Origin: CAZBRS01 sp964494475
GTDB lineage: Bacteria; Myxococcota_A; UBA9042; CAZBRS01
Direction of reading: 5' to 3'
Length of the DNA stretch: 64,000 nt
NCBI GenBank assembly: GCA_964494475.1
Contig: CAZBRS010000015.1
Coordinates: 1 to 64,000 of the forward strand
Below the pieces are notes generated by a model that saw only the letters and a program-made list of their open reading frames with translations, made no database searches and was not told the DNA's origin. A program made the translations under genes and the position numbers. Shown piece by piece: positions 1 to 9,397 of this stretch (its first letter is position 1; the number at the start of each line of letters is the position of its first letter).

Positions 1-965
<965 letters not shown>

Positions 966-1025
966 CACTTTCAAGCTCTTCATGACGCGGTTCAACACGG
1001 AATACGTTTTACGAGGATATAGAAA

Positions 1026-1145
1026 TCCTCGGTGACCATATCGAAGGGGTCATACCCGGTCCCATCCCGAACCCGGAAGTCAAGCCCTTCAGAGCCAATG
1101 GTACTGCGTGGGTGACTGCGTGGGAGAGTAGGTCGTCACCGGGGA
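1026..1145 (+). rRNA. rrf: 5S ribosomal RNA
   Basis: This has the size (about 120 nt) and conserved core of 5S rRNA, including CCCATCCCGAACCCGGAAGT and GTGGGAGAGTAGGTCG. The 5' strand CCTCGGTGAC pairs with the 3' strand GTCACCGGGG to close helix I. It lies about 60 bp after 23S, as in a standard rRNA operon. The ends are set by the helix I pairing. Confidence 0.95.
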
Positions 1146-1153
1146 TTTTTTTT
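1134..1153 (+). terminator. Probable rRNA operon terminator
   Basis: A run of eight T (1146-1153) directly follows the closing GC-rich helix of 5S rRNA, so the 5S stem plus the T-run can act as an intrinsic terminator. The next gene starts only 20 bp later, so read-through could feed it. Confidence 0.55.
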
Positions 1154-1173
1154 GCCTGAACGGGAGCACCGCC

Positions 1174-2616
1174 GTGTACGAGCGAGGCGATCCCGGGTCT
1201 GCGAAGGTCTTTGCCAACGAGCGAGGGGTCCTCTGTTTCCGCAGAGACGACGACTCCTCCGCTCCCATCGCCGAAGTCTGCCTCAGCCTCACGTCGCGCT
1301 GCAACGCGAACTGCGTCTACTGCATGGAGGAGCGCGATCCGCTCGTCCCCGTCGACCTGTCGCTGGAGCAGGCGCTCGCCCTGGCGAGGCCGTTCCTCGG
1401 CCGCGTGCCCCTCATCAACTCGAGCGCCAGCGAGGCGCTGCTGCATCCGCGCTTTCTGGAGTTCGCGCGCGCCGTCACGGCGGGCGGGAGCCGCGTGGGC
1501 GTGGTCACGAACGGTCTGGCGTTCGCGCGCCCGGGCTTTCTGGCCGCCTGCGTCGACGCCGGTCTGAGGCGGGTCATGGTCTCGGTCCCTACCCGCGTGG
1601 CGTCGACGTACGAGGCCCTCACGGGCACGCGGCGGGGATTCGAGCGCCTGGACCACGCCCTCTCCCTCCTCGACGAGTTCAATGCCCGCGCCGACGCCGA
1701 GCGTCGGGTGGGCGTCATCGTCGAGATCGTTCTCATGCGCCACCTCCTCCGCGAGGCCGCGGGGCTGCTGGCGTGGCTCGAGGCCAAGTTGGATTCGTCC
1801 GCTCCGCTGCTGCGCGTCGAGACGTACCGGCCGTTGAACAGCGCGGCGCATCGGCTGGATCTGCAGCCTTCGTTCGACGAGGTCGGGGACCTGGTGGCAA
1901 CCTTCGCCGAGGCGCATCGGCGAGGCGCTCGGGTCGAGTTCCGGTTCGTGCCGCTCTGCCTGCTGCCTGGCCTCGAACACCTGGCGGGCGAGGTCGGCAC
2001 GGTCCTTCGGCGCGGCCGTACGGTCGGAAACCACCACGTACGCGACCTGGCCTTGGTCGAGGTCGCGAAGCCGGCGAGCGCGTTGGCCCAACCCCTGTGG
2101 CGGGCGACGTGCGGGCAATGCCCGCTCGCGCTGGTCTGTTCCGGACCCTACGACGTGCCGATGGCGCCCGAGGGCCGTCGGCCGGCGGCGCCGTCGCTCA
2201 CGCTCGACGAGGTGGCGGCGCGATTGCAGCCCCCCCTGTCTCGCGAGGCGTTGGCCGAGTCGTTGCCGCTGATCGTGCGCGATCGATGCCCGCCGACGGG
2301 CGTCGATGGCGGCTGGGCCGACGACGAACTGCGGGCGTTCGCCGCTCTGGCGGAGCGCCTGCGGGGCAAGCCCGTTACGGTCGAGCTTTCCCCCGAGGTG
2401 TTCGTCGTGGCCTTCCCAGACGCCGCTCAAGCAAGCGGCGAGGGTCGCATCGTAGCCACGCGGGCGCGCGACGAAGAGGCAATGCACGTGCGCTTCGGTC
2501 GCGTCGGCGTATGCTTCAAAGGTGAGCTCTCGCCGCGCGTCGAGGCGCTGGTGCGGGCGATCGGGCACGCCCTCGTGGAGAACACGGCCTCATTCCGGAG
2601 CGACGTCACCGCATGA
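1174..2616 (+). CDS. Radical SAM/SPASM-like protein (480 aa), first gene after rRNA operon
   Basis: This is a radical SAM enzyme. The AdoMet cluster motif CNANCVYC gives Cys43, Cys47 and Cys50. A PLCLLPG motif lies near residue 260, and CGQCPLALVC near residues 313-322 looks like a single auxiliary Fe-S cluster site of SPASM/twitch type. The last 70 residues form a small alpha/beta tail also found in other radical SAM proteins of this window. The GTG start is chosen because GGGAG lies 7 bp upstream. The stop overlaps the next gene as ATGA, so the two are translationally coupled. No separate promoter is visible and it may rely on rRNA read-through. It is closely related to the first half of the gene at 12609-15206. 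The substrate is unknown. Confidence 0.88.
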   Translation: MYERGDPGSAKVFANERGVLCFRRDDDSSAPIAEVCLSLTSRCNANCVYCMEERDPLVPVDLSLEQALALARPFLGRVPLINSSASEALLHPRFLEFARAVTAGGSRVGVVTNGLAFARPGFLAACVDAGLRRVMVSVPTRVASTYEALTGTRRGFERLDHALSLLDEFNARADAERRVGVIVEIVLMRHLLREAAGLLAWLEAKLDSSAPLLRVETYRPLNSAAHRLDLQPSFDEVGDLVATFAEAHRRGARVEFRFVPLCLLPGLEHLAGEVGTVLRRGRTVGNHHVRDLALVEVAKPASALAQPLWRATCGQCPLALVCSGPYDVPMAPEGRRPAAPSLTLDEVAARLQPPLSREALAESLPLIVRDRCPPTGVDGGWADDELRAFAALAERLRGKPVTVELSPEVFVVAFPDAAQASGEGRIVATRARDEEAMHVRFGRVGVCFKGELSPRVEALVRAIGHALVENTASFRSDVTA

Positions 2617-4148
2617 AGACCAGCGAACTCGATCTGCGCCAGCACCGCGGTCAGGCCATCGACAGCCTGGCGCTCTGCCGCCTCATGGGCATCCTCGACC
2701 AGGCGCCCATGGTCGACTACGACACCGTGAGCGAGCCCTGGAGTTGGCGCAAGGAGCGCTATACGCCCCGCCAGTTCGGAGAGCTGTGGCGCCGGCAGTT
2801 GGAGCACCCCGACGTGTCGCCCGACTACCCCGTGGGGCTCTACGTGCACGTGCCGTTCTGCACCCACTCGTGCAGCTACTGCCGCTGCTTTCGCCTCGAG
2901 GTCGACGGCGGGCGGGACCTGCTCGAGCGCTACGTCGACTTCCTCTGTGCCCAAGCCGACTTCTTTGCGCCGTTCTTCGAGGGGCGCCCCATCCGCTACT
3001 TCAGCGTGGGGGGCGGGACCCCGTCCATCCTCTCCGGGGGGCAGATCGCCCGGGTGCTCTCGCGACTGCGCCAGCGCTTCACGTGGGCTGTCGACAACCC
3101 GATGAGCACGTTCGAGATGACCGTGCCCACCATGCACGACGCGACGCTGCGGGCCCTGGCCGCCGAGGGCGTGCCGCGCGTCAGCGTGGGCGTGCAGACG
3201 CTCCGCCCCGAGATTCGCACGGCGAACCGCATGTTCCCCATCACCGAGAAGCGCCTCGCCGATCGCATCGCGCGCGCGCACGAGAGCGGCTTGCTCGTCA
3301 ACGTGGACCTGATCCTCGGCTTCCCCGACGAGAGCGCCGAGCAGTTCCTCGAGGGCTTCCGGTACGTGCTCGCGCAGCGGCCCGCCTCGATCATCTTGAA
3401 CGTGCTGAACGCCACCTACTTCGAGCGCGTCGCCGGTACCGGACCTTCGCGCCGGGAGGGCGACGCCGACTTCCTCGCGCGCGTGGCCGCGGGGCTCGCC
3501 GAGCAGAGCGCCGAGGCGGGGTACGTCGCGCACCCGCACTCCAACTCGCTCGAGTCGATCGGCTTCTTCTCTCGGGAGTTCGAGGGGCTCTTCGAGCGCC
3601 ACGGCGAGGTGTTCAAGCGCCTGGCCTCGGGGGTTCTCTCGGTGCGCGGCGGCACGTCGGTGTTCGCGCTCGGCAGCGTGTGCAACTCCGGGCTGCTGCC
3701 CGATTACCTGGTGGCCGCCACCGACCAGTCCTACGAGTTCGACCCCGATCGCGAGATGTACCAGTGCTCGCGCAAGGAGGTCTACGGCCTGCTCTACCCG
3801 GTCGACGAAGACCGGGGTGTGGCCTTCGACGCCCGCCAGAACGCGCTGCTCGACCGCGTGCTCCAGGCGCTGGCGAAGGTGGCTCCCGACGTCCAGATTC
3901 TCCGCTCCCCCGACGATGTCACGCTGCAGTTCGTAGACCCCGACCAGGCCGAGGGGGTCTCGCGCGCGTTCGTGCGGCCCGGTGACGACCCGCGCGTGCA
4001 CTTCCGGCGGATCGGTGCCTTCGCGCTGGCGTACAACGACGAGCTCACGGGGCGCATGCGCGCCGTCCTGACGGTGTTCGCGCGGCTCGTGCTGAGGGTT
4101 GATCCGCAGGCCGAGCCCGTCGCGGCGCCACCACGGGATGCGGGCTGA
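2613..4148 (+). CDS. HemN/HemW-like radical SAM protein (511 aa)
   Basis: The protein resembles coproporphyrinogen dehydrogenase-like radical SAM enzymes. LYVHVPFCTHSCSYCRCF carries Cys83, Cys87 and Cys90, with Cys92 giving the CxxxCxxCxC form typical of HemN. The AdoMet-binding GGGTPS follows near residue 134, and there are HemN-like SVGVQT and ILGFPDE segments. The family includes coproporphyrinogen oxidases, HemW heme chaperones and tailoring enzymes, and these cannot be separated by eye. Its C-terminal 75 residues (from about 430) look like the tail shared by the cluster's other radical SAM proteins, which argues for a role in the cluster rather than in heme synthesis. It overlaps the upstream gene by 4 bp and converges on the gene ending at 4152. 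Confidence 0.85.
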   Translation: MKTSELDLRQHRGQAIDSLALCRLMGILDQAPMVDYDTVSEPWSWRKERYTPRQFGELWRRQLEHPDVSPDYPVGLYVHVPFCTHSCSYCRCFRLEVDGGRDLLERYVDFLCAQADFFAPFFEGRPIRYFSVGGGTPSILSGGQIARVLSRLRQRFTWAVDNPMSTFEMTVPTMHDATLRALAAEGVPRVSVGVQTLRPEIRTANRMFPITEKRLADRIARAHESGLLVNVDLILGFPDESAEQFLEGFRYVLAQRPASIILNVLNATYFERVAGTGPSRREGDADFLARVAAGLAEQSAEAGYVAHPHSNSLESIGFFSREFEGLFERHGEVFKRLASGVLSVRGGTSVFALGSVCNSGLLPDYLVAATDQSYEFDPDREMYQCSRKEVYGLLYPVDEDRGVAFDARQNALLDRVLQALAKVAPDVQILRSPDDVTLQFVDPDQAEGVSRAFVRPGDDPRVHFRRIGAFALAYNDELTGRMRAVLTVFARLVLRVDPQAEPVAAPPRDAG

Positions 4149-4151
4149 GGC

Positions 4152-7100
4152 TCAGGCCCCGGGCTCGGGCGAGCGGGGGGCGTGGGGCACGAAGGTCACC
4201 GTGCAGCGATAGAGACGGCCGAGCTCGGTTCGTTCGAGCAGCTGGTCGAGGGCGGCGCTCCAGCGCGCCAGGTTGTCGGCCGACGGCGGGCGATCGGCCA
4301 GGTGCTTCATGGCCGCGCCCAGCACCCGCAGCAGCGGCAGGGCGCCCCGCGAGGGGGCGTCGACGCCGGTCTCGACGACGTACGGACCCACCGTCCGACA
4401 GAAGTGCGCGCCCTGTCGACGCAGGGCCACCGTGAAGTCGAACGTCACGTCGGCGCGGGCGGCGCTCGCGAACCGGATTCGCAGGTATCCCGGCGCGGGC
4501 TCGCTCGGCGCGGGCTCGCTCGGCGCGGGCTCGCTCGGCGCGGGCGGCGTCTCGACGACGGGGGCCGGCTCGGCCGGCTTCGTCCACACTCCCTGGAACT
4601 CCTGGCTCCGGGTCTTCAAGGCCTCGGCGACCACGTGGCGCCGCCGCTCCCCCTCCGCCGCGTCGAAGACGTCCGTGAGCGCGTAGGACGGGGTCTCGGG
4701 GTGTCGTTGGAACGCGAGCATCTGGACGTTGTCGAAGTGGTCGAACATGGTCAGCGAGGCGGTGAAGTCGTCGTCGGTCTCGGTGGGGTAGCAGAAGATC
4801 ACGTCGGTGTTGATGCGGATGCCCGGCACGAGCTGCCGCAGCTCCGAGACGACCCGAAGCACGTCGGCGACGCGATACCGTCGGTTCATGCTGCGGAGCA
4901 CGCGGTCGCTGCCCGACTGGATGGGCATGTCGATCCACGTGATGCGGCCCGAGGCGAAGAAGGGCTTCAGCCGTTCGTAGTAGCGAAGGAAGCCCGAGGG
5001 CTCGATGCCCTTCAGGCCGACGCCGAGGTGCGGCCTGTCCGCCAGTACCTCCGAGAACAGCGCGGCGAACAGGTTGGTGACGTCGCAGCCGAGGTCGTGC
5101 CCGTACGACGCGATGTCGGAGGCCCCGAGCACGAGGTGCGTATACCCCTTGCGCACGCCTGTCAGGCACTCGGCGACGACGTCGGCCGTCGGCACGCTCT
5201 GCACCGTCGGGAACATGCTCTTGCCGCTGCAGAACGCGCAGCGGTTCAGGCAGCCCACCGCCACCATGACCGTGTACTGGCGGTTGAACACCGAGTCGGC
5301 GTCGTGAGTGGCCTGCAGCGCCTGGACCTCGCGGTCGGTCTCGGGGGTTGCCCCGGACGGTACGTCGAGGAAGCGCACCGTGGGGGCGAACACGTCGTCG
5401 AACCGTTCGCTCTGCGAGAGCGGCACGTACGTTACGTTGGGGGCGTCGACGGTGTCGTCGGGCATGTAGCAGCAGGTGACCACGACCGGCTTCGACGGCA
5501 GACGGCGTGCCAGGTCGCGCACCAGGGTCACGACGCCCTCGCGCATGGTGGGCAGGGAGCTGCACGAGACGATGACGACCGCGTCGGCAGCCTCGGGATC
5601 GTCGACGAGGGGCCAGCCGTTGGCGCGGGCATAGTTGCTGAAGCGGTTGGTCAGCGATTGGTTGATGGGACAGCCGGGCTCCCGGTTGTACAGGTAGACG
5701 CTCCGGGGCGTGCGGTCCTGGGGCACTTCGGCCATGGGGTCACCGCTCCTTTCGGCGGCGTCGGCCGCGTAGTAGAAGCGCCAGAGGCGAGCCTGGCGCA
5801 GGGCGACCGCCGCCGCGGCGTCGAGCCGCCGGGCCCGCTCGGCCGCGTCGAAGCCGTCGCGCAGGGCGAAGGCTCGCGTGAGTTCGTGCCGCTCGAAGGG
5901 CACCAGGTTCCGGTTGTCGAAGTGCTCCAGCAGGGCGAGCGACGCGGCGAAGTCATCGGGCGTCTCGGTCGGGTAGGCGATCACGAAGTCGGTCTCGATG
6001 CGCAGCGCCGGCGCGATCTCGCGCAGCTCACGGACCACCGCGAGGACGTCGTCGACCCGGTACCTGCGGTTCATGCTGCGGAGCACGCGGTCGCTGCCCG
6101 ACTCGAGGGGAAGGTAGATCCAGTCGATGCGGTGCGACGAGAAGAAGGGGCGCAGGGCCTCGAAGTGCCGAAGGAAGCCCGCCGGCTCGAGCGCCTTGAA
6201 GCCCACGCCCACGTCGGGTCGCGCGGCGAACACCTCGGAGAAGAGCGCCCGGAACAGGTCGGTCAGGTCGAGCCCGAGATCGTGACCGTACGACGCGATG
6301 TCGGCGGCACCGATCAGCACGTTCGAGTAGCCCTTGCGGAGGCCCTCGCGACAGGCGGAGACCACCTCGTCGAGAGGTACGCTCGTGACGGACGGGAAGA
6401 GCCGGGGCTCGACGCAGTAGTGGCAGTGTCGCAGGCAGCCGGTGGCCACCAGCACGTTGTACGGGCGATCGTACGCGGCCCGGCGTTCCAGGGTGACGAT
6501 CTCGCGATCGGCCTCGGCGGTGCTGACCTGCGACACGTCACGGAGGGGGACCGTCGGTTCGAACCAACGATCGAACTCGTGCTTCTGCAGCATGCCGATG
6601 AAGACCACGTTGGGTGCGGTGATCCGGTCCTCGGGGGCGAAGCAGCCCGTCACGTAGATGCGCTTCCCGGGGTACCGTCGAGCGAGCCAGTCGACCGCCT
6701 GCTGCACGTCGCGGCGGTAGTCGACCAGGATGATGCACGCCACCAGCACGATGCAGTCGGCGGCCTCTGCGTCACGCAACGCCCAGCCGTTCGCGGTCAG
6801 GTAGTTGTGGAGCTGCGTGGCCAGCGCCAAGTTGGCCGGGCAGCCGAGCTGACGGCTGCAGAGGTAGGCGCCGCGCTGGAGGGGCCCCGGGTCGGCGGCG
6901 CTCGCCGTCGCCGGTCGGTAGCGCGTGATGTGAAGCGCCGCCAGCGCGCGTTCGGTCTCACCCCCCTCTTCCGGGCCGACGGGCCGGCCGGGGCCACGCT
7001 CGCTCGTGCCCACGGGCCGAACCGGCGTCGGGCAGGCTCGGGGGGCGGCGCCCAGGGGCTCGCCGACCACGCGCAGTTCGGTCGCCAGGGCCACTCCGTG

Positions 7101-7919
7101 CACGCGCTGCACGTTCTCCCGGACGTGCTCGAGCAGTCGCTCGAGGTCGGTGGCGCGCGCCGAGGGGGCGAGGGTGAGCGTGTTGGGGGGCTCTGCCGCG
7201 AGGCCCGCGCCGCCCACGCACGCTCCCGCGAGCCCCGCGTGGTCGATCAGGCGCGCCGCCCGCCGGCCCGGGGGGTCGGTGAAGGCGGCGACTCCGGGCG
7301 GCTCCGGGGAGGCCAGGGCCCGCCCGGCGCGCTCATCGGTCGCGCCGGGCGTGATTCGCAGGCGGACCCCCAGGAACCCCTCGCCGGGCCGACCGGCCAC
7401 GAAGCGATAGCCGACCTCGAAGTCGCTCGCCGGGCGCTCGTGTCGCCTCCCGAAGCGGTCGATGGTGAGGACGGCGATCACGTGGCGCCAGACTTCGCCA
7501 CCCAGGGCTCCAGCGTTCAGCTCGAGCGCCCCGCCGAGGGTGCCCGGCAGCGCGCCGAAGAACGCCCCGGTCCCCAGGCCCCACGCGAGGCACTGCCCGG
7601 CCAGCCGGGTGCAGGCCACGCCAGCCCCGCAGACCACCTCGTCGTCGCCCGAGCGTTCGAGCCGTCCGAGCGCACGGCGGGTCGTGATCACGGCGCCGCG
7701 CCAGCCCCCGTCGCGCACGAGCAGTCGGGTGCCCGTACCCATCCAGAGCACGGGCAGGGCACCCCCGAGGGCGGCGACGAAGGCGACGAGGCTGGCCTCG
7801 TCGGCGGGTTCGAAGAACAGGTCGGCCCGTCCGCCGACGCCGAGGGCGGTCTGGCGCGCCAGGGGCTCGTCGCGAAGGACGAGCGCGTCGAGTTCGCTGG
7901 GCAGCGCGAGCGTGGTCAC
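4152..7919 (-). CDS. MurB-like FAD domain fused to two methylthiotransferase-like radical SAM modules (1255 aa)
   Basis: One uninterrupted frame holds three parts. Residues 1 to about 300 resemble MurB (GVGGRADLFFEP, GALPGTLGGALELNAGA) but lack the GSFFKNP segment with the catalytic serine. Residues about 350-720 are a MiaB/RimO-like module with UPF0004 cysteines (LGCPAN, VACIIL, VTGCFAP) and an AdoMet motif CLRHCHYC near 494. Residues about 735-1130 repeat this layout (PGCPIN, VSCSSL, VTCCYMP, CLNRCAFC near 889). No TRAM domain is seen. The C-terminus has a repeated PSEPA linker and a tail domain shared with neighbouring proteins. GTG start 7919 overlaps the upstream stop as GTGA. An internal ATG at 5735, 10 bp after AAAGGAG, could also yield module 2 as a separate 527-residue protein. 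Confidence 0.82.
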   Translation of the reverse strand: MTTLALPSELDALVLRDEPLARQTALGVGGRADLFFEPADEASLVAFVAALGGALPVLWMGTGTRLLVRDGGWRGAVITTRRALGRLERSGDDEVVCGAGVACTRLAGQCLAWGLGTGAFFGALPGTLGGALELNAGALGGEVWRHVIAVLTIDRFGRRHERPASDFEVGYRFVAGRPGEGFLGVRLRITPGATDERAGRALASPEPPGVAAFTDPPGRRAARLIDHAGLAGACVGGAGLAAEPPNTLTLAPSARATDLERLLEHVRENVQRVHGVALATELRVVGEPLGAAPRACPTPVRPVGTSERGPGRPVGPEEGGETERALAALHITRYRPATASAADPGPLQRGAYLCSRQLGCPANLALATQLHNYLTANGWALRDAEAADCIVLVACIILVDYRRDVQQAVDWLARRYPGKRIYVTGCFAPEDRITAPNVVFIGMLQKHEFDRWFEPTVPLRDVSQVSTAEADREIVTLERRAAYDRPYNVLVATGCLRHCHYCVEPRLFPSVTSVPLDEVVSACREGLRKGYSNVLIGAADIASYGHDLGLDLTDLFRALFSEVFAARPDVGVGFKALEPAGFLRHFEALRPFFSSHRIDWIYLPLESGSDRVLRSMNRRYRVDDVLAVVRELREIAPALRIETDFVIAYPTETPDDFAASLALLEHFDNRNLVPFERHELTRAFALRDGFDAAERARRLDAAAAVALRQARLWRFYYAADAAERSGDPMAEVPQDRTPRSVYLYNREPGCPINQSLTNRFSNYARANGWPLVDDPEAADAVVIVSCSSLPTMREGVVTLVRDLARRLPSKPVVVTCCYMPDDTVDAPNVTYVPLSQSERFDDVFAPTVRFLDVPSGATPETDREVQALQATHDADSVFNRQYTVMVAVGCLNRCAFCSGKSMFPTVQSVPTADVVAECLTGVRKGYTHLVLGASDIASYGHDLGCDVTNLFAALFSEVLADRPHLGVGLKGIEPSGFLRYYERLKPFFASGRITWIDMPIQSGSDRVLRSMNRRYRVADVLRVVSELRQLVPGIRINTDVIFCYPTETDDDFTASLTMFDHFDNVQMLAFQRHPETPSYALTDVFDAAEGERRRHVVAEALKTRSQEFQGVWTKPAEPAPVVETPPAPSEPAPSEPAPSEPAPGYLRIRFASAARADVTFDFTVALRRQGAHFCRTVGPYVVETGVDAPSRGALPLLRVLGAAMKHLADRPPSADNLARWSAALDQLLERTELGRLYRCTVTFVPHAPRSPEPGA
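4491..4545 (+). repeat. 15-bp tandem repeat, 3.7 copies, within coding sequence
   Basis: The unit CGGCGCGGGCTCGCT is repeated exactly three times plus 10 bp. On the minus strand it encodes a flexible Pro/Ser/Glu/Ala linker before the tail of the MurB-methylthiotransferase fusion. Copy number may vary between strains. Confidence 0.9.
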
Positions 7920-9397
7920 GACGGGTTCCGCCGGACGGGCGTCGCCGGTGCGCCGCGACGGGAAGCCACCAGGGCCCGCAGGCGTTCGTCGGCGTACTGG
8001 GTCAGGACCCCCGGGCAGCATCGCACGTGGGGGCAGGTCGCGCAGAAGCTCCAGTAGGTCTCGGCCCCGCGCCGTTGGCTGCGTCCGGCGACCCCCGTGT
8101 CGAGATCGATCTCCCACTCGGCCGCGTACAGGTCGACGACGTTGTGCTCGAAGCCCGGGAGCAGGCAGGTGGGAATGCTGAACACGAGCACCGCCACGCC
8201 CCCCTCGCGAGCGCGCGCCAGGGCGTCGGCGACGAGCCGCGCGGCGTCGGCCAGATCGAGGTGCAGGGCGTCTTGTTCGGGGCCCCGCCGGGCGGGCTGC
8301 TGCAGGGCGTGCAGCAGCACGCCGATGGGCTTGCCGTAGCGGCGCTGCAAGCGCGCGACCTCGTCCATGTAGGCCGGCAACAGGCGCGCGTTTTCGGCCG
8401 TGACGACCGCCGCCAGCACGACGTCGACGCCGGGCGCCGCCAGCAGGCGGTGCAGCCCCTCCAGCGCCTTGTCGTAGCCGACGCGCCCTCCGAACAGGTG
8501 CTCCTGTACGGCGGGGTCGAAGGCGTCCAGCGACAGGATGACCACGTTGACGCCGGCCGCGAGCGTGCGCGCCGTGAACCCGGCGTCGGCCAGCCGCAGG
8601 CCGTTGGTGACGAGCACGTGAGCCTCGAACCCCAACGAGGCCGCGTGACGCACGAGGTCGTGGAAGCCCGGGTGCACGGTGGGTTCGCCGCCCATGTAGC
8701 CGATGCCACGGAACCCGGCGCGGCGAATCGTCGCCACGAGGCTCCGCAGCTCGTCTTCGGACTCGAGCTTCGGCCCGTCGGAGCCCGCGCAGCAGTAGAG
8801 GCAGTCCACGTTGCACGCGTGGCCCAGCTTGATGGTGGGGCAAGGCCTCCACAGCACCTCGGCGACGCGGCGCACGGCGGGATCGTGGGGCAGGTGGGCC
8901 AGCGCTCCATTCAGGACCATCATCGGCAAGGTTCGCCGTGTGGTGGCCCCGGTGGGGGTGGGCGTCGGGTCCGGGTTCGGCTCGACGGAGGCCGGCGCGT
9001 CCCTGGCCGGGGCGCTGGCGTCGTCGGCGCGGGAGGTCCAGTGGGCGTCGCCGGGCAGGACCCGCAGGTACCGGTGCACGATCTTCAGGCACGTTCGAAG
9101 GTCGTCGCTCACCCGGCCGTTGTAGCGCACGGCGACCCCACCCTCGACGAAGAGGCTGGGCACGCCCGGGGCAGCGGGCTCGCACACCACGACGGCGCTT
9201 CGGCCGCCGAGCTCCACCGCGGCGAAGGCCTCGCACAGGCGCGCGTCGGACACGCGGAGCTCGCGCTTCACCCGGGCCATCATCTTTTCGAGCAACACCG
9301 TCTGCGCGGCGTCGAACCGTCGCCCGGCGGCGACCTCGACGCCGAACCGTTCGGCCGTGAGCGCGCCCACGTAGGAGGGGTCGCGGGGTGTGCTCAT
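7916..9397 (-). CDS. Radical SAM/SPASM-like protein with N-terminal tail-type domain (493 aa)
   Basis: The radical SAM core has GHACNVDCLYC (AdoMet cluster cysteines near residue 200) and GYMGGEPTVHPGF. A PTCLLPGFEHN motif and CATCPHVRCCPG near the C-terminus supply likely auxiliary-cluster cysteines. Residues 1-130 form an extra N-terminal region that resembles the C-terminal tail of the neighbouring radical SAM proteins, followed by a Pro/Thr-rich linker. The ATG at 9397 overlaps the upstream stop as ATGA and the stop overlaps the downstream GTG, so the genes at 10434, 9397 and 7919 are translationally coupled. It is a paralogue of the upstream gene. The substrate is unknown. Confidence 0.87.
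   Translation of the reverse strand: MSTPRDPSYVGALTAERFGVEVAAGRRFDAAQTVLLEKMMARVKRELRVSDARLCEAFAAVELGGRSAVVVCEPAAPGVPSLFVEGGVAVRYNGRVSDDLRTCLKIVHRYLRVLPGDAHWTSRADDASAPARDAPASVEPNPDPTPTPTGATTRRTLPMMVLNGALAHLPHDPAVRRVAEVLWRPCPTIKLGHACNVDCLYCCAGSDGPKLESEDELRSLVATIRRAGFRGIGYMGGEPTVHPGFHDLVRHAASLGFEAHVLVTNGLRLADAGFTARTLAAGVNVVILSLDAFDPAVQEHLFGGRVGYDKALEGLHRLLAAPGVDVVLAAVVTAENARLLPAYMDEVARLQRRYGKPIGVLLHALQQPARRGPEQDALHLDLADAARLVADALARAREGGVAVLVFSIPTCLLPGFEHNVVDLYAAEWEIDLDTGVAGRSQRRGAETYWSFCATCPHVRCCPGVLTQYADERLRALVASRRGAPATPVRRNPS

Noticed and set aside
4491..4545. 15-bp tandem repeat as a regulatory or CRISPR element
   Set aside because: It lies inside a coding frame and encodes a flexible linker.
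4152..7919. The MurB-like region as the true murB gene
   Set aside because: Catalytic Ser segment missing, fused to radical SAM modules, and not next to murein genes.
4182..8057. 1291-codon open frame on the plus strand
   Set aside because: It is the antisense of the MurB-methylthiotransferase fusion, with low-complexity Gly/Arg/Val composition and no recognisable domain. High GC keeps it open.
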